35,805 nucleotides of DNA from Pyropia haitanensis (Eukaryota; Rhodophyta; Bangiophyceae; Bangiales; Bangiaceae), in contig SDUX01000077.1 in assembly GCA_008729055.1 (NCBI GenBank), forward strand, positions 86,505-122,309. The letters are read 5' to 3'. Shown in pieces: positions 10,224 to 22,500 of the stretch (within the stretch, counting starts at the first letter, position 1; each line of letters opens with the position of its first letter). Below the pieces are notes generated by a model. It did no database searches and was not told where the DNA came from. It saw only the letters and a program-made list of their open reading frames with translations. The translations under genes and the position numbers were made by a program.

Positions 10224-11029
10224 TTAGACGTTCTAGACACCCCTGAGGTCGTTTTTCGCGCTCTACAACCCTATAGACCCCTCCCTGGCAGTCCAGTTGG
10301 CCCCCACCTACCCCGCCTTAGGGCTCTACCCGCAAAAACCCCCTCCTAGGGGGGTTCTGGGGGGGGTCCCCAGGGACCCCCAAACGACCGGGGGACCGGT
10401 CCAACCGGGGTTTCCGCCATCGTGCATCCCACTGAGGAGCCCTCCATCGGTTTTGTCGAACCCGACTTTATGGGTTGTGTTGGTACGTGACATGAACGAC
10501 AACCGTCTGCCTGTCTTCTGCAATAAGACACCACAAGGCACCATGTCAGGGCTCAGGAGTGACCAATTTACAATATTCAAACCAAAACTTTGTCAGGGCA
10601 AGTCGATGGTGCCCATCCACTGGGAAAGCAAGAAAATCGGTGTGCAAAGGTCTGGAACGCCCGTTATGGCACCGTAAAGGCGTATACCCCCGTTTTTGGC
10701 ACCTATACGGGCCTTGCGTTGCCGCATGATGTCCGATGCTGACCGGATCTGGCATGGAGGTCCGTACAGGTCATGCGCAGAGGGTACAGGCATCAGATCC
10801 GGAAACGGACACGATCCCGAGTCACTGTGGGTGGAGATATACCGCAAATGGGCCATATTGACGCTTCCACGCCAAGTACTAGACGAGGTGATAACCGTTC
10901 GACACGGGAGTGCGTGCATCAGACGCGCCGTTGGACGAGGATAAGTTGATGTCCAGAAAATTTGACTTGGGACGTGTCTTTGAGGCCTAATAGAGCGACT
11001 TTTCCTCTATTTTCCTTAAATTAAGGGTT
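10224..11029. repeat. Element C1: first copy of an ~806-bp non-telomeric spacer element
   Basis: This is a block of ordinary composition inserted between G/T-rich arrays. It matches 12674-13480 at a constant offset of about 2450. It starts with TTAGACGTTC.AGACAC.CCTGAGG and ends with GTCCAGAAAATTTGACTTGG followed by a T-rich AGAGCGACTTTTCC segment. A strong G/C hairpin (GGGGGTCCCCAGGGACCCCC) lies near 10365-10382. Open frames on both strands survive in both copies, but differences between copies do not avoid any one frame, so coding is not supported. Conservation as a unit suggests a spacer promoter, a replication origin or a boundary element (inference). No known family was recognised. Confidence 0.88.
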
Positions 11030-12660
11030 TTTAGGGCCATTAAGGGGTCATTAGGGTGCATTAGGGCCGCATTAAGGGTGGGTTAAGGCGACTAAGGGTG
11101 GGTTAAGGGTGGGTTAGGTGAAATGAATGTGGTATAAGGAGCATTAGGGAGGATCAAGAGCCCATTAGGCCTCGTTTTAAGGGCAATTCCACGATTAAGT
11201 GCCTGTTTAGCGTCATTAAGGCCTCATTAGGGCCTCATTAGGCCACTTAGGGGAGGGTTAAGTAAAAGTTAAGGTGATTAGGGGTATATTAGGGAGATTA
11301 GGGGGTGGTTAGGTGGGTTAAGGGTGGGTTAGGCGTGGGTTAAGGTCGATTAGGTGAAATGAATGGTGTATAAGGATCACTAGGGAGGATCAAGGGCCTA
11401 TTAGGGCCGACTTTAAGTCCAAATACGCAACTAAGTGCGTCTTTAAGGCCATTAAGGCCCCATTTGGGCCACATAAGGCCACTTAGGGGGCGATTAGGCT
11501 TAACTTTAAGATATTAGGGGCACATTAGGGTGATTAGGGGGTGGTTAGGTGGGTTAAGGGTGGGTTAGGCGTGGGTTAAGGTCGATTAGGTGAAATGAAT
11601 GGTGTATAAGGATCACTAAGGAGGATCAGAGGCCGATTAGGGCGCATTATAAGTCCAAATCCACAACTAAGTGCCCGTTTAGGCTCATTAAGGCCCCATT
11701 TGGGCCACATTAGGCCACTTAGGGGGAGATTTGGTTAAAGTTAAGGTGATTAGGGGTACATTAGGGTGATTAGGGGGTGGTTAGGTGGGTTAAGGGTGGG
11801 TTAGGCGTGGGTTAAGGTCGATTAGGTGAAATGAATGGTGTATAAGGATCATTAGGGAGGATCAGAGGCCGATTAGGGCTCACTTTAAGTCCAAATACGC
11901 AACTAAGTGCGCCTTTAAGGCCATTAAGGCCCGATTAGGGCCACATTAGGCCACTTAGGGGGTGATTAGGCTTAACTTTAAGACATTAGGGGCACATTAG
12001 GGTGATTAGGGGGTGGTTAGGTGGGTTAAGGGTGGGTTAGGCGTGGGTTAAGGTCGATTAGGTGAAATGAATGGTGTATAAGGATCACTAAGGAGGATCA
12101 GAGGCCGATTAGGGCGCATTATAAGTCCAAATCCACAACTAAGTGCCCGTTTAGGCTCATTAAGGCCCCATTTGGGCCACATTAGGCCGCTTAGGGGGAG
12201 ATTTGGTTAAAGTTAAGGTGATTAGGGGTACATTAGGGTGATTAGGGGATGGTTAGGTGGGTTAAGGGTGGGTTAGGCGTGGGTTAAGGTCGATTAGGTG
12301 AAATGAATGGTGTATAAGGATCATTAGGGAGGATCAAGAGCCCATTAAGGCTAATCTTAAGTCGTTTTCCTGGTTTAAGTGGGACTTGGACCGTGTTAAG
12401 TCTGCATTAGGGGTCATTAGAGGTGGGTTAGGCTGAACTTAAGGTGATTAGGAAAATATTAGGCTGGGTTAAGGTGAGTTAGGCCGCATTAGGCGTCATT
12501 AGGGGTGCATTAGGCGAAATAAAAAAATATGAACGTGGTATAAGGATCACTAGGGAGGATCAAGAGCCTATTAGGCCTAATATTAGGCTTATTAGGGGGA
12601 CTTAGCCGTAATATGGGCGACTTAACCCGACTTGCGCGCGTACTAAGGCCCATTCGGGGG
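11030..12660. repeat. IGS block B: telomere-like repeats in ~236-bp units
   Basis: AGGTGAAATGAATG begins at 11117, 11352, 11588, 11824, 12060 and 12296 (spacing 235-236), with a diverged copy near 12515. Units contain GTATAAGGATCACTA, GGAGGATCA, an AAATCC.CAACTAAGTGC segment and many GGTGGGTTAAGG/ATTAGGGG words. Unlike blocks A, C and E, this block lacks the TTAATGAAAATTAGTG core. Some features (for example CGCATTATAAG versus TCACTTTAAG) alternate between neighbouring units, which suggests an underlying two-unit period of about 472 bp. Confidence 0.9.
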
Positions 12661-12673
12661 TTTTTAGGGTAGA

Positions 12674-13480
12674 ATTAGACGTTCGAGACACTCCTGAGGT
12701 CATTTCTCGAGCTCTACAACCTCATAGACCCCTCCCAGCACCTCCCACAGTCGTTCCCGCAGCGTGGCACTTGGCCACCTGCGCGGAAAGGCCCTCCTAG
12801 GGGGGTTCTGGAGGGGGTCCCCAGGGACCCCCAAACGACCGGGGGACCGGTCCAACCGGGGTTTCCGCCATCGTGCATCCCACTGAGGAGCCCTCCATCG
12901 ATTTTGTCGAACCCGACTTGATGGGTTGTACGCATGCGCCACTTGACGCTCAGCTGTCTGCCTGTCTTCTGCAATAAGACACCACAAGGCACCATGTCGG
13001 GGCTCAGGAGTGACCATTTTACAATATTCGAACCAAAACTTGGTCAGGGCAAGTCGATGGTGCGCATCCACTGGGGAAGCAAGAAAATCGGTGTGCAAAG
13101 GTCTGGAACGCCCGTTATGGCACCGTAAAGACGTGTACCCCCGATTTTGGCACTTGTACGGGCCTTGCGTTGCCGCATGATGTCCGATGCTGACCGAACC
13201 TGGCATGAAGGTCCGTCAAGGTCATGCGCAGAAGGTGACGGCATCAGATCCGGAAACAGACACGATCCCGAGTCACTGTGGGTGGAGATGTCCCGCAAAC
13301 GGGCCAAATCGACGCTTGCACGCCAAGTACTAGAGGTCATGATAACCGTTCGACACGGGAATGCGTGCATCAGACGCGCCGTTGAACGAGGATAATTTGA
13401 TGTCCAGAAAATTTGACTTGGAACGTGTTTTTAAGCACTTTTAGAGCGACTTTTCCGCTTTTTTCCTGAAATTAAGGGTT
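12674..13480. repeat. Element C2: second copy of the ~806-bp spacer element
   Basis: Copy of 10224-11029 with almost no length change. Most of the element is highly similar, including CTTCTGCAATAAGACACCAC, GCATGATGTCCGATGCTGACC and GTCCAGAAAATTTGACTTGG. Two patches of similar length are nearly unrelated between copies: about 12727-12795 (against 10277-10340) and about 12929-12952 (against 10475-10500). Such local replacement without a length change is odd. C2 separates block B from block C, as C1 separates A from B. The G/C hairpin near the left end is kept. Confidence 0.88.
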
Positions 13481-16440
13481 ATTAGGCCGTTTAAGGGGTG
13501 GTTAATGAAAATTAGTGGGGGGTTAAGGTTGCTAAGGCCACTTAGGGCGAGTTAGGGCGGGTTAAGGGGTGGTTAGGGCCACTTAGGGGTGGGTTAATGA
13601 AAATTAGTGGGGGGTTAAGGTTGCTAAGGGCACTTAGGGCGAGTTAGGGCGGGTTAAGGGTGGGTTAGGGCCACTTAGGGGTGGGTTAATGAAAATTAGT
13701 GGGGGGTTAAGGTTGCTAAGGCCACTTAGGGCGAGTTAGGGCGGGTTAAGGGGTGGTTAGGGCCACTTAGGGGTGGGTTAATGAAAATTAGTGGGGGGTT
13801 AAGGTTGCTAAGGGCACTTAGGGCGAGTTAGGGCGGGTTAAGGGTGGGTTAGGGCCACTTAGGGGTGGGTTAATGAAAATTAGTGGGGGGTTAAGGTTGC
13901 TAAGGGCACTTAGGGCGAGTTAGGGCGGGTTAAGGGTGGGTTAGGGCCACTTAGGGGTGGGTTAATGAAAATTAGTGGGGGGTTAAGGTTGCTAAGGCCA
14001 CTTAGGGCGAGTTAGGGCGGGTTAAGGGTGGGTTAGGGCCACTTAGGGGTGGGTTAATGAAAATTAGTGGGGGGTTAAGGTTGCTAAGGCCACTTAGGGC
14101 GAGTTAGGGCGGGTTAAGGGGTGGTTAGGGCCACTTAGGGGTGGGTTAATGAAAATTAGTGGGGGGTTAAGGTTGCTAAGGGCACTTAGGGCGAGTTAGG
14201 GCGGGTTAAGGGGTGGTTAGGGCCACTTAGGGGTGGGTTAATGAAAATTAGTGGGGGGTTAAGGTTGCTAAGGGCACTTAGGGCGAGTTAGGGCGGGTTA
14301 AGGGGTGGTTAGGGCCACTTAGGGGTGGGTTAATGAAAATTAGTGGGGGGTTAAGGTTGCTAAGGCCACTTAGGGCGAGTTAGGGCGGGTTAAGGGGTGG
14401 TTAGGGCCACTTAGGGGTGGGTTAATGAAAATTAGTGGGGGGTTAAGGTTGCTAAGGCCACTTAGGGCGAGTTAGGGCGGGTTAAGGGGTGGTTAGGGCC
14501 ACTTAGGGGTGGGTTAATGAAAATTAGTGGGGGGTTAAGGTTGCTAAGGCCACTTAGGGCGAGTTAGGGCGGGTTAAGGGGTGGTTAGGGCCACTTAGGG
14601 GTGGGTTAATGAAAATTAGTGGGGGGTTAAGGTTGCTAAGGGCACTTAGGGCGAGTTAGGGCGGGTTAAGGGGTGGTTAGGGCCACTTAGGGGTGGGTTA
14701 ATGAAAATTAGTGGGGGGTTAAGGTTGCTAAGGCCACTTAGGGCGAGTTAGGGCGGGTTAAGGGGTGGTTAGGGCCACTTAGGGGTGGGTTAATGAAAAT
14801 TAGTGGGGGGTTAAGGTTGCTAAGGCCACTTAGGGCGAGTTAGGGCGGGTTAAGGGGTGGTTAGGGCCACTTAGGGGTGGGTTAATGAAAATTAGTGGGG
14901 GGTTAAGGTTGCTAAGGCCACTTAGGGCGAGTTAGGGCGGGTTAAGGGGTGGTTAGGGCCACTTAGGGGTGGGTTAATGAAAATTAGTGGGGGGTTAAGG
15001 TTGCTAAGGGCACTTAGGGCGAGTTAGGGCGGGTTAAGGGGTGGTTAGGGCCACTTAGGGGTGGGTTAATGAAAATTAGTGGGGGGTTAAGGTTGCTAAG
15101 GGCACTTAGGGCGAGTTAGGGCGGGTTAAGGGGTGGTTAGGGCCACTTAGGGGTGGGTTAATGAAAATTAGTGGGGGGTTAAGGTTGCTAAGGGCACTTA
15201 GGGCGAGTTAGGGCGGGTTAAGGGGTGGTTAGGGCCACTTAGGGGTGGGTTAATGAAAATTAGTGGGGGGTTAAGGTTGCTAAGGGCACTTAGGGCGAGT
15301 TAGGGCGGGTTAAGGGTGGGTTAGGGCCACTTAGGGGTGGGTTAATGAAAATTAGTGGGGGGTTAAGGTTGCTAAGGCCACTTAGGGCGAGTTAGGGCGG
15401 GTTAAGGGTGGGTTAGGGCCACTTAGGGGTGGGTTAATGAAAATTAGTGGGGGGTTAAGGTTGCTAAGGCCACTTAGGGCGAGTTAGGGCGGGTTAAGGG
15501 GTGGTTAGGGCCACTTAGGGGTGGGTTAATGAAAATTAGTGGGGGGTTAAGGTTGCTAAGGGCACTTAGGGCGAGTTAGGGCGGGTTAAGGGTGGGTTAG
15601 GGCCACTTAGGGGTGGGTTAATGAAAATTAGTGGGGGGTTAAGGTTGCTAAGGCCACTTAGGGCGAGTTAGGGCGGGTTAAGGGTGGGTTAGGGCCACTT
15701 AGGGGTGGGTTAATGAAAATTAGTGGGGGGTTAAGGTTGCTAAGGCCACTTAGGGCGAGTTAGGGCGGGTTAAGGGTGGGTTAGGGCCACTTAGGGGTGG
15801 GTTAATGAAAATTAGTGGGGGGTTAAGGTTGCTAAGGCCACTTAGGGCGAGTTAGGGCGGGTTAAGGGGTGGTTAGGGCCACTTAGGGGTGGGTTAATGA
15901 AAATTAGTGGGGGGTTAAGGTTGCTAAGGCCACTTAGGGCGAGTTAGGGCGGGTTAAGGGTGGGTTAGGGCCACTTAGGGGTGGGTTAATGAAAATTAGT
16001 GGGGGGTTAAGGTTGCTAAGGCCACTTAGGGCGAGTTAGGGCGGGTTAAGGGTGGGTTAGGGCCACTTAAGGGTGGGTTAATGAAAATTAGTGGGGGGTT
16101 AAGGTTGCTAAGGGCACTTAGGGCGAGTTAGGGCGGGTTAAGGGTGGGTTAGGGCCACTTAGGGGTGGGTTAATGAAAATTAGTGGGGGGTTAAGGTTGC
16201 TAAGGCCACTTAGGGCGAGTTAGGGCGGGTTAAGGGGTGGTTAGGGCCACTTAGGGGTGGGTTAATGAAAATTAGTGGGGGGTTAAGGTTGCTAAGGCCA
16301 CTTAGGGCGAGTTAGGGCGGGTTAAGGGGTGGTTAGGGCCACTTAGGGGTGGGTTAATGAAAATTAGTGGGGGGTTAAGGTTGCTAAGGGCACTTAGGGC
16401 GAGTTAGGGGGTGGTTAAGGGCACTTAGGGGTGGTTAGGG
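13481..16440. repeat. IGS block C: about 32 tandem copies of a 91-92-bp repeat
   Basis: The core TTAATGAAAATTAGTGGGGG recurs every 91-92 bases (starts near 13503, 13594, 13686, 13778 and onward to about 16350). Each unit then has GGTTAAGGTTGCTAAGG, a CACTTAGGGCGAGTTAGGG segment, and either GGTTAAGGGGTGGTTAGG or GGTTAAGGGTGGGTTAGG. Two binary differences (CTAAGGCCACTT or CTAAGGGCACTT, and the two spellings above) vary along the array and give a copy-by-copy barcode. Copies are otherwise nearly identical, pointing to recent homogenisation. The + strand is very G-rich with many GGG runs, so G-quadruplex formation is possible on that strand. Confidence 0.95.
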
Positions 16441-16710
16441 TGAGTTAAGCGTCACTTAGGGCCCCATTAAGCGCATTAGGCGTGATTAGCAGGCGGTTAA
16501 GGCTCATTAGGGCTCTGAAGACTCGTTTTAGGCTGAAAATGTGCGTATTAAGGGTCGATTCTGGGCAAGTTAGGGTTGCGGAACACAGTGAAGCCATTTA
16601 TGAGACGCTCAGAGGCCGCCAAGCAACGGGAATGCACAATGTCGAGGGCTGTATGTATCTGTGTTAGTCCCCCTGTACGTGCCTCAACAGACGTTCACGG
16701 AGGTGGCTGC
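16441..16710. other. Junction between block C and block D
   Basis: Telomere-like words fade out by about 16575. A short stretch that is unique in the window follows (about 16576-16710, with CTGTATGTATCTGTGTTAG and GTTCACGGAGGTGGCTGCG). The first, partial block D monomer begins at GATATAAAATCTGAG, where the usual unit reads AAAGTGAAATCTGAG. No gene seen. Confidence 0.7.
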
Positions 16711-19521
16711 GATATAAAATCTGAGTAGCGGATCTTGTAGAGGAGACCGAGACGCGTCTCCCTGTGTGGTTTGTTTTGGAATTGGGGACCGTTATTGAGG
16801 TGATGGGAGTGACATTGTGTTTGGCTTTGGGGGGCAAAAAACGCCTAAGTCCCAGGTGCCGTTTTTTATCCCCGGGTAGAGTTGCGTGACCCCCCCCCAG
16901 GGGTAGGAAGGGGGTGTCTGAGGTGGAAAGGGAGACTGTAGGGGTATGTAATCGAGGTCGGCGGATCGAATGGCGAACTCAGATTTCCGAAAAGATCAAC
17001 TTTTTCATCCCATAGGGAGCCCTTTGTGTCAAAAAGTGGTCAAAATGGCCGAAAGGCGACAAAGTTGGCCCGGCGAGTTTGTCAAAAGTGAAATCTGAGT
17101 AGCGGATCTTGTAGAGGAGACCGAGACGCGTCGCCCTGTGTGGTTTGTTTTGGAATTGGGGACCGTTATTGAGGTGATAGGAGTGACATTGTGTTTGGCT
17201 GGGGGGGCCCCCCAATTTTTATCCCCGGGTCACATTCCGTGACCCCCCCAGGGGTAGGAAGGGGGTGTCTGAGGTGGAAAGGGAGACTGTAGGGGTATGT
17301 AATCGAGGTCGGCGGATCGAATGGCGAACTCAGATTTCCGAAAAGATCAACTTTTTCATCCCATAGGGACCCCTTTGTGTCAAAAAGTGGTCAAAATGGC
17401 GGAAATGCGACAAAGTTGGCCCGGCGAGTTTGTCAAAAGTGAAATCTGAGTAGCGGATCTTGTAGAGGAGACCGAGACGCGTCTCCCTGTGTGGTTTGTT
17501 TTGGAATTGGGGACCGTTATTGAGGTGATGGGAGTGACATTGTGTTTGGCTTTGGGGGGCAAAAAACGCCTAAGTCCCAGGTGCCGTTTTTTATCCCCGG
17601 GTAGAGTTGCGTGACCCCCCCCAGGGGTAGGAAGGGGGTGTCTGGGGTGGAAAGGGAGACTGTAGGGGTATGTAATCGAGGTCGGCGGATCGAATGGCGA
17701 ACTCAGATTTCCGAAAAGATCAACTTTTTCATCCCATAGGGACCCCTTTGTGTCAAAAAGTGGTCAAAATGGCCGAAAGGCGACAAAGTTGGCCCGGCGA
17801 GTTTGTCAAAAGTGAAATCTGAGTAGCGGATCTTGTAGAGGAGACCGAGACGCGTCGCCCTGTGTGGTTTGTTTTGGAATTGGGGACCGTTATTGAGGTG
17901 ATAGGAGTGACATTGTGTTTGGCTGGGGGGGCCCCCCAATTTTTATCCCCGGGTCACATTCCGTGACCCCCCCAGGGGTAGGAAGGGGGTGTCTGAGGTG
18001 GAAAGGGAGACTGTAGGGGTATGTAATCGAGGTCGGCGGATCGAATGGCGAACTCAGATTTCCGAAAAGATCAACTTTTTCATCCCATAGGGAGCCCTTT
18101 GTGTCAAAAAGTGGTCAAAATGGCGGAAATGCGACAAAGTTGGCCCGGCGAGTTTGTCAAAAGTGAAATCTGAGTAGCGGATCTTGTAGAGGAGACCGAG
18201 ACGCGTCTCCCTGTGTGGTTTGTTTTGGAATTGGGGACCGTTATTGAGGTGATGGGAGTGACATTGTGTTTGGCTTTGGGGGGCAAAAAACGCCTAAGTC
18301 CCAGGTGCCGTTTTTTATCCCCGGGTAGAGTTGCGTGACCCCCCCCAGGGGTAGGAAGGGGGTGTCTGGAGTGGAAAGGGAGACTGTAGGGGTATGTAAT
18401 CGAGGTCGGCGGATCGAATGGCGAACTCAGATTTCCGAAAAGATCAACTTTTTCATCCCATAGGGACCCCTTTGTGTCAAAAAGTGGTCAAAATGGCGGA
18501 AATGCGACAAAGTTGGCCCGGCGAGTTTGTCAAAAGTGAAATCTGAGTAGCGGATCTTGTAGAGGAGACCGAGACGCGTCTCCCTGTGTGGTTTGTTTTG
18601 GAATTGGGGACCGTTATTGAGGTGATAGGAGTGACATTGTGTTTGGCTGGGGGGGCCCCCCAATTTTTATCCCCGGGTCACATTCCGTGACCCCCCCAGG
18701 GGTAGGAAGGGGGTGTCTGAGGTGGAAAGGGAGACTGTAGGGGTATGTAATCGAGGTCGGCGGATCGAATGGCGAACTCAGATTTCCGAAAAGATCAACT
18801 TTTTCATCCCATAGGGAGCCCTTTGTGTCAAAAAGTGGTCAAAATGGCCGAAATGCGACAAAGTTGGCCCGGCGAGTTTGTCAAAAGTGAAATCTGAGTA
18901 GCGGATCTTGTAGAGGAGACCGAGACGCGTCTCCCTGTGTGGTTTGTTTTGGAATTGGGGACCGTTATTGAGGTGATGGGAGTGACATTGTGTTTGGCTT
19001 TGGGGGGCAAAAAACGCCTAAGTCCCAGGTGCCGTTTTTTATCCCCGGGTAGAGTTGCGTGACCCCCCCCCAGGGGTAGGAAGGGGGTGTCTGGGGTGGA
19101 AAGGGAGACTGTAGGGGTATGTAATCGAGGTCGGCGGATCGAATGGCGAACTCAGATTTCCGAAAAGATCAACTTTTTCATCCCATAGGGAGCCCTTTGT
19201 GTCAAAAAGTGGTCAAAATGGCCGAAATGCGACAAAGTTGGCCCGGCGAGTTTGTCAAAAGTGAAATCTGAGTAGCGGATCTTGTAGAGGAGACCGAGAC
19301 GCGTCTCCCTGTGTGGTTTGTTTTGGAATTGGGGACCGTTATTGAGGTGATGGGAGTGACATTGTGTTTGGCTTTGGGGGGCAAAAAACGCCTAAGTCCC
19401 AGGTGCCGTTTTTTATCCCCGGGTAGAGTTGCGTGACCCCCCCCAGGGGTAGGAAGGGGGTGTCTGAGGTGGAAAGGGAGACTGTAGGGGTATGTAATCG
19501 AGGTCGGCGGATCGAATGGCG

Positions 19522-22500
19522 AACTCAGATTTCCGAAAAGATCAACTTTTTCATCCCATAGGGAGCCCTTTGTGTCAAAAAGTGGTCAAAATGGCCGAAA
19601 TGCGACAAAGTTGGCCCGGCGAGTTTGTCAAAAGTGAAATCTGAGTAGCGGATCTTGTAGAGGAGACCGAGACGCGTCTCCCTGTGTGGTTTGTTTTGGA
19701 ATTGGTGACCGTTATTGAGGTGATGGGAGTGACATTGTGTTTGGCTTTGGGGGGCAAAAAACGCCTAAGTCCCAGGTGCCGTTTTTTATCCCCGGGTAGA
19801 GTTGCGTGACCCCCCCCCAGGGGTAGGAAGGGGGTGTCTGGAGTGGAAAGGGAGACTGTAGGGGTATGTAATCGAAGTCGGCGGATCGAATGGCGAACTC
19901 AGATTTCCGAAAAGATCAACTTTTTCATCCCATAGGGAGCCCTTTGTGTCAAAAAGTGGTCAAAATGGCCGAAAGGCGACAAAGTTGGCCCGGCGAGTTT
20001 GTCAAAAGTGAAATCTGAGTAGCGGATCTTGTAGAGGAGACCGAGACGCGTCGCCCTGTGTGGTTTGTTTTGGAATTGGGGACCGTTATTGAGGTGATAG
20101 GAGTGACATTGTGTTTGGCTGGGGGGGCCCCCCAATTTTTATCCCCGGGTCACATTCCGTGACCCCCCAGGGGTAGGAAGGGGGTGTCTGAGGTGGAAAG
20201 GGAGACTGTAGGGGTATGTAATCGAGGTCGGCGGATCGAATGGCGAACTCAGATTTCCGAAAAGATCAACTTTTTCATCCCATAGGGAGCCCTTTGTGTC
20301 AAAAAGTGGTCAAAATGGCCGAAATGCGACAAAGTTGGCCCGGCGAGTTTGTCAAAAGTGAAATCTGAGTAGCGGATCTTGTAGAGGAGACCGAGACGCG
20401 TCTCCCTGTGTGGTTTGTTTTGGAATTGGGGACCGTTATTGAGGTGATGGGAGTGACATTGTGTTTGGCTTTGGGGGGCAAAAAACGCCTAAGTCCCAGG
20501 TGCCGTTTTTTATCCCCGGGTAGAGTTGCGTGACCCCCCCCCAGGGGTAGGAAGGGGGTGTCTGGGGTGGAAAGGGAGACTGTAGGGGTATGTAATCGAG
20601 GTCGGCGGATCGAATGGCGAACTCAGATTTCCGAAAAGATCAACTTTTTCATCCCATAGGGAGCCCTTTGTGTCAAAAAGTGGTCAAAATGGCGGAAATG
20701 CGACAAAGTTGGCCCGGCGAGTTTGTCAAAAGTGAAATCTGAGTAGCGGATCTTGTAGAGGAGACCGAGACGCGTCTCCCTGTGTGGTTTGTTTTGGAAT
20801 TGGGGACCGTTATTGAGGTGATAGGAGTGACATTGTGTTTGGCTGGGGGGGCCCCCCAATTTTTATCCCCGGGTCACATTCCGTGACCCCCCCAGGGGTA
20901 GGAAGGGGGTGTCTGAGGTGGAAAGGGAGACTGTAGGGGTATGTAATCGAGGTCGGCGGATCGAATGGCGAACTCAGATTTCCGAAAAGATCAACTTTTT
21001 CATCCCATAGGGACCCCTTTGTGTCAAAAAGTGGTCAAAATGGCGGAAATGCGACAAAGTTGGCCCGGCGAGTTTGTCAAAAGTGAAATCTGAGTAGCGG
21101 ATCTTGTAGAGGAGACCGAGACGCGTCTCCCTGTGTGGTTTGTTTTGGAATTGGGGACCGTTATTGAGGTGATAGGAGTGACATTGTGTTTGGCTGGGGG
21201 GGCCCCCCAATTTTTATCCCCGGGTCACATTCCGTGACCCCCCCAGGGGTAGGAAGGGGGTGTCTGAGGTGGAAAGGGAGACTGTAGGGGTATGTAATCG
21301 AGGTCGGCGGATCGAATGGCGAACTCAGATTTCCGAAAAGATCAACTTTTTCATCCCATAGGGACCCCTTTGTGTCAAAAAGTGGTCAAAATGGCGGAAA
21401 TGCGACAAAGTTGGCCCGGCGAGTTTGTCAAAAGTGAAATCTGAGTAGCGGATCTTGTAGAGGAGACCGAGACGCGTCTCCCTGTGTGGTTTGTTTTGGA
21501 ATTGGGGACCGTTATTGAGGTGATGGGAGTGACATTGTGTTTGGCTTTGGGGGGCAAAAAACGCCTAAGTCCCAGGTGCCGTTTTTTATCCCCGGGTAGA
21601 GTTGCGTGACCCCCCCCCAGGGGTAGGAAGGGGGTGTCTGGGGTGGAAAGGGAGACTGTAGGGGTATGTAATCGAGGTCGGCGGATCGAATGGCGAACTC
21701 AGATTTCCGAAAAGATCAACTTTTTCATCCCATAGGGACCCCTTTGTGTCAAAAAGTGGTCAAAATGGCCGAAATGCGACAAAGTTGGCCCGGCGAGTTT
21801 GTCAAAAGTGAAATCTGAGTAGCGGATCTTGTAGAGGAGACCGAGACGCGTCGCCCTGTGTGGTTTGTTTTGGAATTGGGGACCGTTATTGAGGTGATAG
21901 GAGTGACATTGTGTTTGGCTGGGGGGGCCCCCCAATTTTTATCCCCGGGTCACATTCCGTGACCCCCCCAGGGGTAGGAAGGGGGTGTCTGAGGTGGAAA
22001 GGGAGACTGTAGGGGTATGTAATCGAGGTCGGCGGATCGAATGGCGAACTCAGATTTCCGAAAAGATCAACTTTTTCATCCCATAGGGACCCCTTTGTGT
22101 CAAAAAGTGGTCAAAATGGCGGAAATGCGACAAAGTTGGCCCGGCGAGTTTGTCAAAAGTGAAATCTGAGTAGCGGATCTTGTAGAGGAGACCGAGACGC
22201 GTCTCCCTGTGTGGTTTGTTTTGGAATTGGGGACCGTTATTGAGGTGATGGGAGTGACATTGTGTTTGGCTTTGGGGGGCAAAAAACGCCTAAGTCCCAG
22301 GTGCCGTTTTTTATCCCCGGGTAGAGTTGCGTGACCCCCCCCCAGGGGTAGGAAGGGGGTGTCTGGAGTGGAAAGGGAGACTGTAGGGGTATGTAATCGA
22401 GGTCGGCGGATCGAATGGCGAACTCAGATTTCCGAAAAGATCAACTTTTTCATCCCATAGGGACCCCTTTGTGTCAAAAAGTGGTCAAAATGGCGGAAAT

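Noticed and set aside
10593..10919. 108-residue minus-strand frame conserved in C1 and C2 (13044-13370)
   Set aside because: Both copies keep the frame, but an 82-residue frame on the + strand is kept just as well, and many substitutions change residues. DNA-level conservation explains both.
12700..13206. 168-residue open frame on the minus strand in element C2
   Set aside because: In copy C1 the matching frame stops after about 70 residues. Neighbouring frames on both strands are equally open, and changes between copies do not favour silent positions. It is not supported as a gene.
8330..16440. True telomere or chromosome end
   Set aside because: The sequence is internal, heterogeneous, organised in long periods, interrupted by element C1/C2, and its G-rich strand points toward the LSU.
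13481..16440. CRISPR-like array
   Set aside because: Regular spacing suggests it at first, but there are no unique spacers: the whole 91-92-bp unit repeats, in a eukaryotic rDNA spacer.
17100..17130. 5S rRNA-like GGAGACCG string in block D
   Set aside because: It resembles the 5S internal promoter box only over a few bases; the rest of 5S is absent.
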